A stretch of 60,382 bases of DNA from Hysterium pulicare CBS 123377 (Eukaryota > Ascomycota > Dothideomycetes > Hysteriales > Hysteriaceae): NCBI GenBank assembly GCA_000467715.1, contig AJFK01000005.1, forward strand, positions 1-60,382, given 5' to 3'. Every line of letters starts with the position of its first letter. Positions within the stretch are counted from its first letter, which is position 1. The notes below the pieces were generated by a model that saw only the letters and a program-made list of their open reading frames with translations, ran no database searches and had not been told where the DNA came from. The position numbers were made by a program, and so were the translations under genes. Positions 56,958 through 60,382 of the stretch are shown piece by piece.

Positions 56958-58371
56958 GAAGGGAGCAGAGGCATTTTATATCATTGACGACCATATGAGA
57001 AGAACAGCAAAACAATGGTTGTGGAGAGGCGCCCGACAAGACAGTGCATATGACAGGCGGTCATTGTAACCTCAGCTTATGATCGCTCTGCATCTGTCGG
57101 GACCTCCATAATGGAAGCCGCCAGCGTAGAGAGGTAACTCGAAATGACAGACGCAGTAAGAGAGGCTCGCAAGCACGAAACGATTGACAATGCTAGGAAG
57201 ACGGAAGTGGGGAAATGTCGATGCATCCCTTGCTTAAGCCCTCTCAAGGCACTCTGAAACAGTGACCTCTCGTCTGGAACTGCTTCCGCAATTCTCTGCC
57301 TCAAGGCTCATCCTTGATCATGCTCGTCGTAGTAGACTCTGGCCGTAGAAGGCAAGGTGGTAAGGTACGTACAGCTTCTGTTTTCACCGCCAATATGAAC
57401 TAAGTATGCTGCCCCCGCTCCGAAAACGGCTGCGCAGCTGTAGAGCAACCAGACACCCCTGGAGGTGCAGAAGTCAATTAGAGATCCGAGATCAACGATG
57501 GAAGGTCTTCGTGTACCATGGTGTTCGAGATGTGAAGGTGCAAACCCGGATTCGAGCAGGTGTGGCGTCCGTTCTGGATCTGATCAAAAGGAAAGAAGCC
57601 ATCTTACTGTTTACCTGGTAAAGGGCAGCGGATCGCTGCATGCTCATCTCTATCTGAAAGGACGGGCGGCTGCTGCAAGCATGCTCTGGGGCTTGTGTAG
57701 CCGCTATGACAGATGTGGTGGACACATGGCGGATTGGTGGCCCAGTCCAGAGCACACAGATGTAACACAACGACCGCTTTGCGAGAAGAGCCCGCATTCC
57801 CCGCTACGCCGCTCGGATTAGATGCAAGATGCTTGGATGTTGGGAAGAAACGGCGCAAAACACTGAAGACTGAAAAGAGGCTAGGTATTTGAGTGGCGCT
57901 CGATCATGAACGAATCTTCTCGGTGGTCACAGCGATGGAAATGACGTATATGTACCAAGGGAAATGCATTTTCACTGTAGCATACACCAAAGAGGGATAG
58001 AAAGAGCATACTTATGTATAGACACGAAAGTGGAAAAAAGAGAGGCTGCACAGATCCATCAATAACCTCCATCAAAAGCTCCTCATCTGAGAACCCCAAA
58101 CCTCGGATTAGACTTTTCACGTAAAGGCCATATAAAGCCACATATTAAGAGACCGCCAAGCTTCCACCGTTGTAGCCAATCGATACATACAGCTGATCCA
58201 TGCTGGATAACTATTCCTGCGCCAGATCTTTCAAACCGCAGTGTGCACCCTTGACGGACCCGAACACAGGTACGCAGACACGCTGGACGCGCTATGCTAT
58301 CAAAAGGAAAACATGAGTCTCGAATTATTAGTCTATGCAATAATTGTGAAAACGCCAGCGTCACAAGCCCT
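56958..58371. other. Intergenic or unresolved minus-strand exons
   Basis: Several minus-strand frames (57077-57304, 57492-57858, 57881-58141) contain hydrophobic segments but start with non-ATG codons and could not be joined into one model. They may be missed exons of the hypothetical gene at 56084-56957 or chance. The right end is the ECM33 3' flank. Confidence 0.3.
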
Positions 58372-59711
58372 TTAAAAGATTCCGAATATGGCCATGATCA
58401 CACCCATCAGTCCCATGGTAGCGCTCGTTGAAACGTCCAAATGGCCAGCAGCGCCGGTCTTGGATGCACCAGCACCACTGGCGGTAACGGATGGGGGAGT
58501 GCCTGCGCCACCGGGTTTGGAAACAGAGCCCTGGCACAAGTACTTGCCCTTGATCACGGACTTGGAGTGGAGGTCACTGAAGTGAGAGCACTGCTTTGAG
58601 ATATCGTCGGTAGATTGGATGTTGAAAGCACCACGGACGTCGCCTAGAGCAGGAAGTTGAACACTACAAAATGATTAGATTAACGCATGGGAATACAGAA
58701 AAGATCTGCGCTTACTCAGAGAAGTTTCCGTTGAAATCAAGAGCACCAACGACCGTCTTCAGATTAGTGAAGCCATCAATCTGGCCCAACAGGGTGTTGT
58801 TGGCAATCTGGAATCCACCACCAATTGACTTAAGCTGAGGGAAAGAGATGTTGGTCAATTGAGTGTTGGAGACGAAAGATAGCGAACCACCGACTTCCGT
58901 CAAGTTGGCAGAGCCGAAGGATTGGATGTCATTTCCGTACAAGCCCAAGGAGGTGTTGACGCTGGCCAAAGATGGCACGTCAATGGACGAGCAGTTGCGG
59001 AACGTCATGTTGTTAGCCCATATCAGGTTGGGGAAAGAAACGTTGACACCAGGGTTGTTGGCCTCGAGGATCAAAGACGAGGTGACATTTCCTAATTGCA
59101 TAGTAATATCGCCGACGTATCGGTTGTTGGCAATGAAAAGTGTGTCCACCGTCTCGATGTTGATACCGGAAAGGGAGTTGAGCTCGGTGTTTTGGATGTT
59201 GACAATCGAAGCCTTTGTCACACCAGATGTGAAGGTCAACTGCTGCAGATTTGGCAACGCGTTCCACTCGATGTCATTGACAGTTGATAGACGGGGGAAG
59301 TTCAATGTGCTTAGAACTTGAACAGTGTCCAAGTTGAACTTGCCCTTGATGGTCGTCAAACTATCGGCACCGATTGATGTGATCAACGAAACATTGCTTG
59401 CAACCAAGTCTCCATCAATTTCTTGCACATTAGGGATGTTAATCTGGTCGGTCGTTCCGGTAGCAATGGCAATGCTTCCCGAGAAGGTCTTGCAGGATGC
59501 GAGTCCCGTAGCGTCACCCTGGTTCTGAATGGTGGTCGTGCCAGAGACACTGCATGAGGCAGCTGCAGCGAGAGACTCGTCAGCCAGATGAAGTCTTGAT
59601 GGGATTCGAATGAAAGGATGATGGATAAAAGCGTGTCATGGACCAAGACTTACCTAGTGTTGTGCCAGCAGCTGCAAGAGCAGGAAGCACGAATCTTGTG
59701 AGAGGAGACAT
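58372..59711 (-). CDS. ECM33: GPI-anchored cell-wall protein Ecm33
   Basis: A GPI-anchored surface glycoprotein of the Sps2/Ecm33 family needed for cell-wall integrity. Three exons are inferred (59711-59654, 59562-58716, 58663-58372), giving 398 residues, the family's usual length. A signal peptide (MSPLTRFVLPALAAAGTTLA) is split by a 91-nt intron. The mature part has receptor-L/leucine-rich-like repeats (LSTLNFPRLSTVNDIEW, LNSLSGINIETVDTLFIANN, LILEANNPGVNVSFPNL, LTEVGGSLSFVSNTQLTNISFPQL, LKTVVGALDFNGNF) with many N-glycosylation sequons. A conserved Cys pair region (SKQCSHFSDLH, KYLCQG) follows. A Gly/Ala/Ser-rich stretch and the hydrophobic tail ATMGLMGVIMAIFGIF form the GPI signal. Confidence 0.94.
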
Positions 59712-60382
59712 GTTTATCAGGGTGGAAAGCAGGTCAGAAACTGCAGGAGGGAAGATTAGCGGGTACTCGGCGTGACAGTTGGCAGTCGAGGACGACGGTG
59801 CGACGTACTTGGGGGTATTAAAACTGCTCACGACCTGGGCGAGATAAGTTGTGGATGTGGTGAAAGATGTTGCAGAGCGAATGTGTCGAAAGAAACAAAA
59901 CGAGAGAAGAAATAGGGCCTAGGAGCCTACTAACGCCGTCGGTCTTGGAAGGCGGTGGCTGCGAAGGAACGAAAGTTGTGTGGTGAGTGTTTGATGAGTA
60001 GTTGATGGAAAGAAGAGAGGGCGGGCAGAGAGGAAAAGGAGGAGTCGAGAGCGGCACCCCTGCCACCAACAAAAACGACGGCAACCAAGACTCGCGTCCA
60101 GGGAGCGTGAGCTATTCCCGCTACGGCACAGCGGGCGGACGCTGATATGAGGGCGATTGGCCAATGCGCGCCCAGGTGAAGCCGGCCTGCGCAGGAGAGT
60201 CGTCGAGTCGTCGAATCGTCGGGGGGATGGCGCATGGAATTATTCGAGTTTCTTCGGTCGTCTCTTCCATCACGACAGTGCATAACAAGGGCGCGGGCAT
60301 GTCACCTTGGCCGACCAGCCTCGCCGCCGTTTCCACGGTTTTCCCAGTCGCGTAACGTTCCTCACCACCTACCGAGGCTTAC
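59712..60382 (-). promoter_or_regulatory. ECM33 upstream region, window right edge
   Basis: Presumed promoter and 5' leader of ECM33, purine-rich on the plus strand (pyrimidine-rich in the gene's sense), as is common for highly expressed fungal genes. No credible gene reaches the window end. Confidence 0.4.

Noticed and set aside
57077-58141. Minus-strand frames with hydrophobic segments as exons of a membrane protein
   Set aside because: They begin with non-ATG codons, and no set of splice sites joined them into a continuous frame.
60338-60351. Match of GTTTTCCCAGTC to a standard cloning-vector primer site
   Set aside because: Only about 12 bases agree and the sequence then diverges, so chance is sufficient; unlike the adapter match at 48163 it is not strong enough to suggest an artefact.
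1-60382. CRISPR arrays, insertion sequences, bacterial operons or riboswitches
   Set aside because: The window is fungal nuclear DNA with spliceosomal introns, and no such structures were seen on either strand.

Overview
The window is nuclear DNA of a filamentous ascomycete (Pezizomycotina; Leotiomycetes is my guess but cannot be proven here). The evidence is short introns (mostly 48-75 nt) with GTRNGT donors and CTRAC-like branch sites, compact genes on both strands, and a set of recognisable fungal proteins. I rebuilt exon structures by hand from splice signals and reading-frame continuity. All multi-exon models below sum to a whole number of codons.

Layout, left to right. A repeat-like left edge (1-962) is followed by a myo-inositol transporter (963-3044, minus) and the ataxin-2/Pbp1 homologue (3767-7724, minus). 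Bud6/Aip3 (8944-12611, plus) diverges from Pbp1. Then come LST8 (13729-14903, minus), an FMN-dependent 2-hydroxyacid dehydrogenase (15570-17024, plus), a PP2C phosphatase of the Ptc2/Ptc3 type (18213-20076, minus) and a peroxisomal acyl-CoA oxidase ending in SKL (22021-24496, plus). A decayed tyrosine/dual-specificity phosphatase pseudogene lies at 24980-25857.

The most interesting block is 26246-30245, which holds three adjacent secretory-pathway genes: a surface protein with repeated Cys-rich modules, a lumenal prolyl 4-hydroxylase-like 2-oxoglutarate oxygenase, and an ER-retained (RDEL) PDI-like protein whose CGHC site reads SDCC. The hydroxylase and the PDI-like gene are divergently transcribed from a 311-bp promoter, and the hydroxylase is tail-to-tail with the surface protein. 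This recalls the alpha (hydroxylase) and beta (PDI) subunits of animal collagen prolyl 4-hydroxylase and may be an undescribed fungal protein-hydroxylation module.

To the right is a housekeeping block: MPP10 (30604-32835), the EFM6-type lysine methyltransferase (33044-33815, minus), a GNAT acetyltransferase (33965-34474), the Axl2-like cadherin-fold protein (34914-38747), a Stf2/Tma10 hydrophilin whose start codon is split by an intron (39314-40051, minus), DRE2 (41129-42133), NUP133 (42464-46758), a palmitoylatable casein kinase I of the Yck type (49714-51505) and the GPI-anchored cell-wall protein Ecm33 (58372-59711, minus). Two gene-poor stretches stand out. The region 46759-49713 contains a diverged direct duplication and a 15-nt match to a sequencing adapter. 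The region 51506-58371 has only one weakly supported gene.

Functional themes are polarity and cell wall (Bud6, Axl2, Ecm33, Yck), TOR and stress signalling (Lst8, Pbp1, Ptc2), and ribosome biogenesis/translation (Mpp10, Efm6). No tRNA, rRNA, CRISPR array or intact transposon was recognised.
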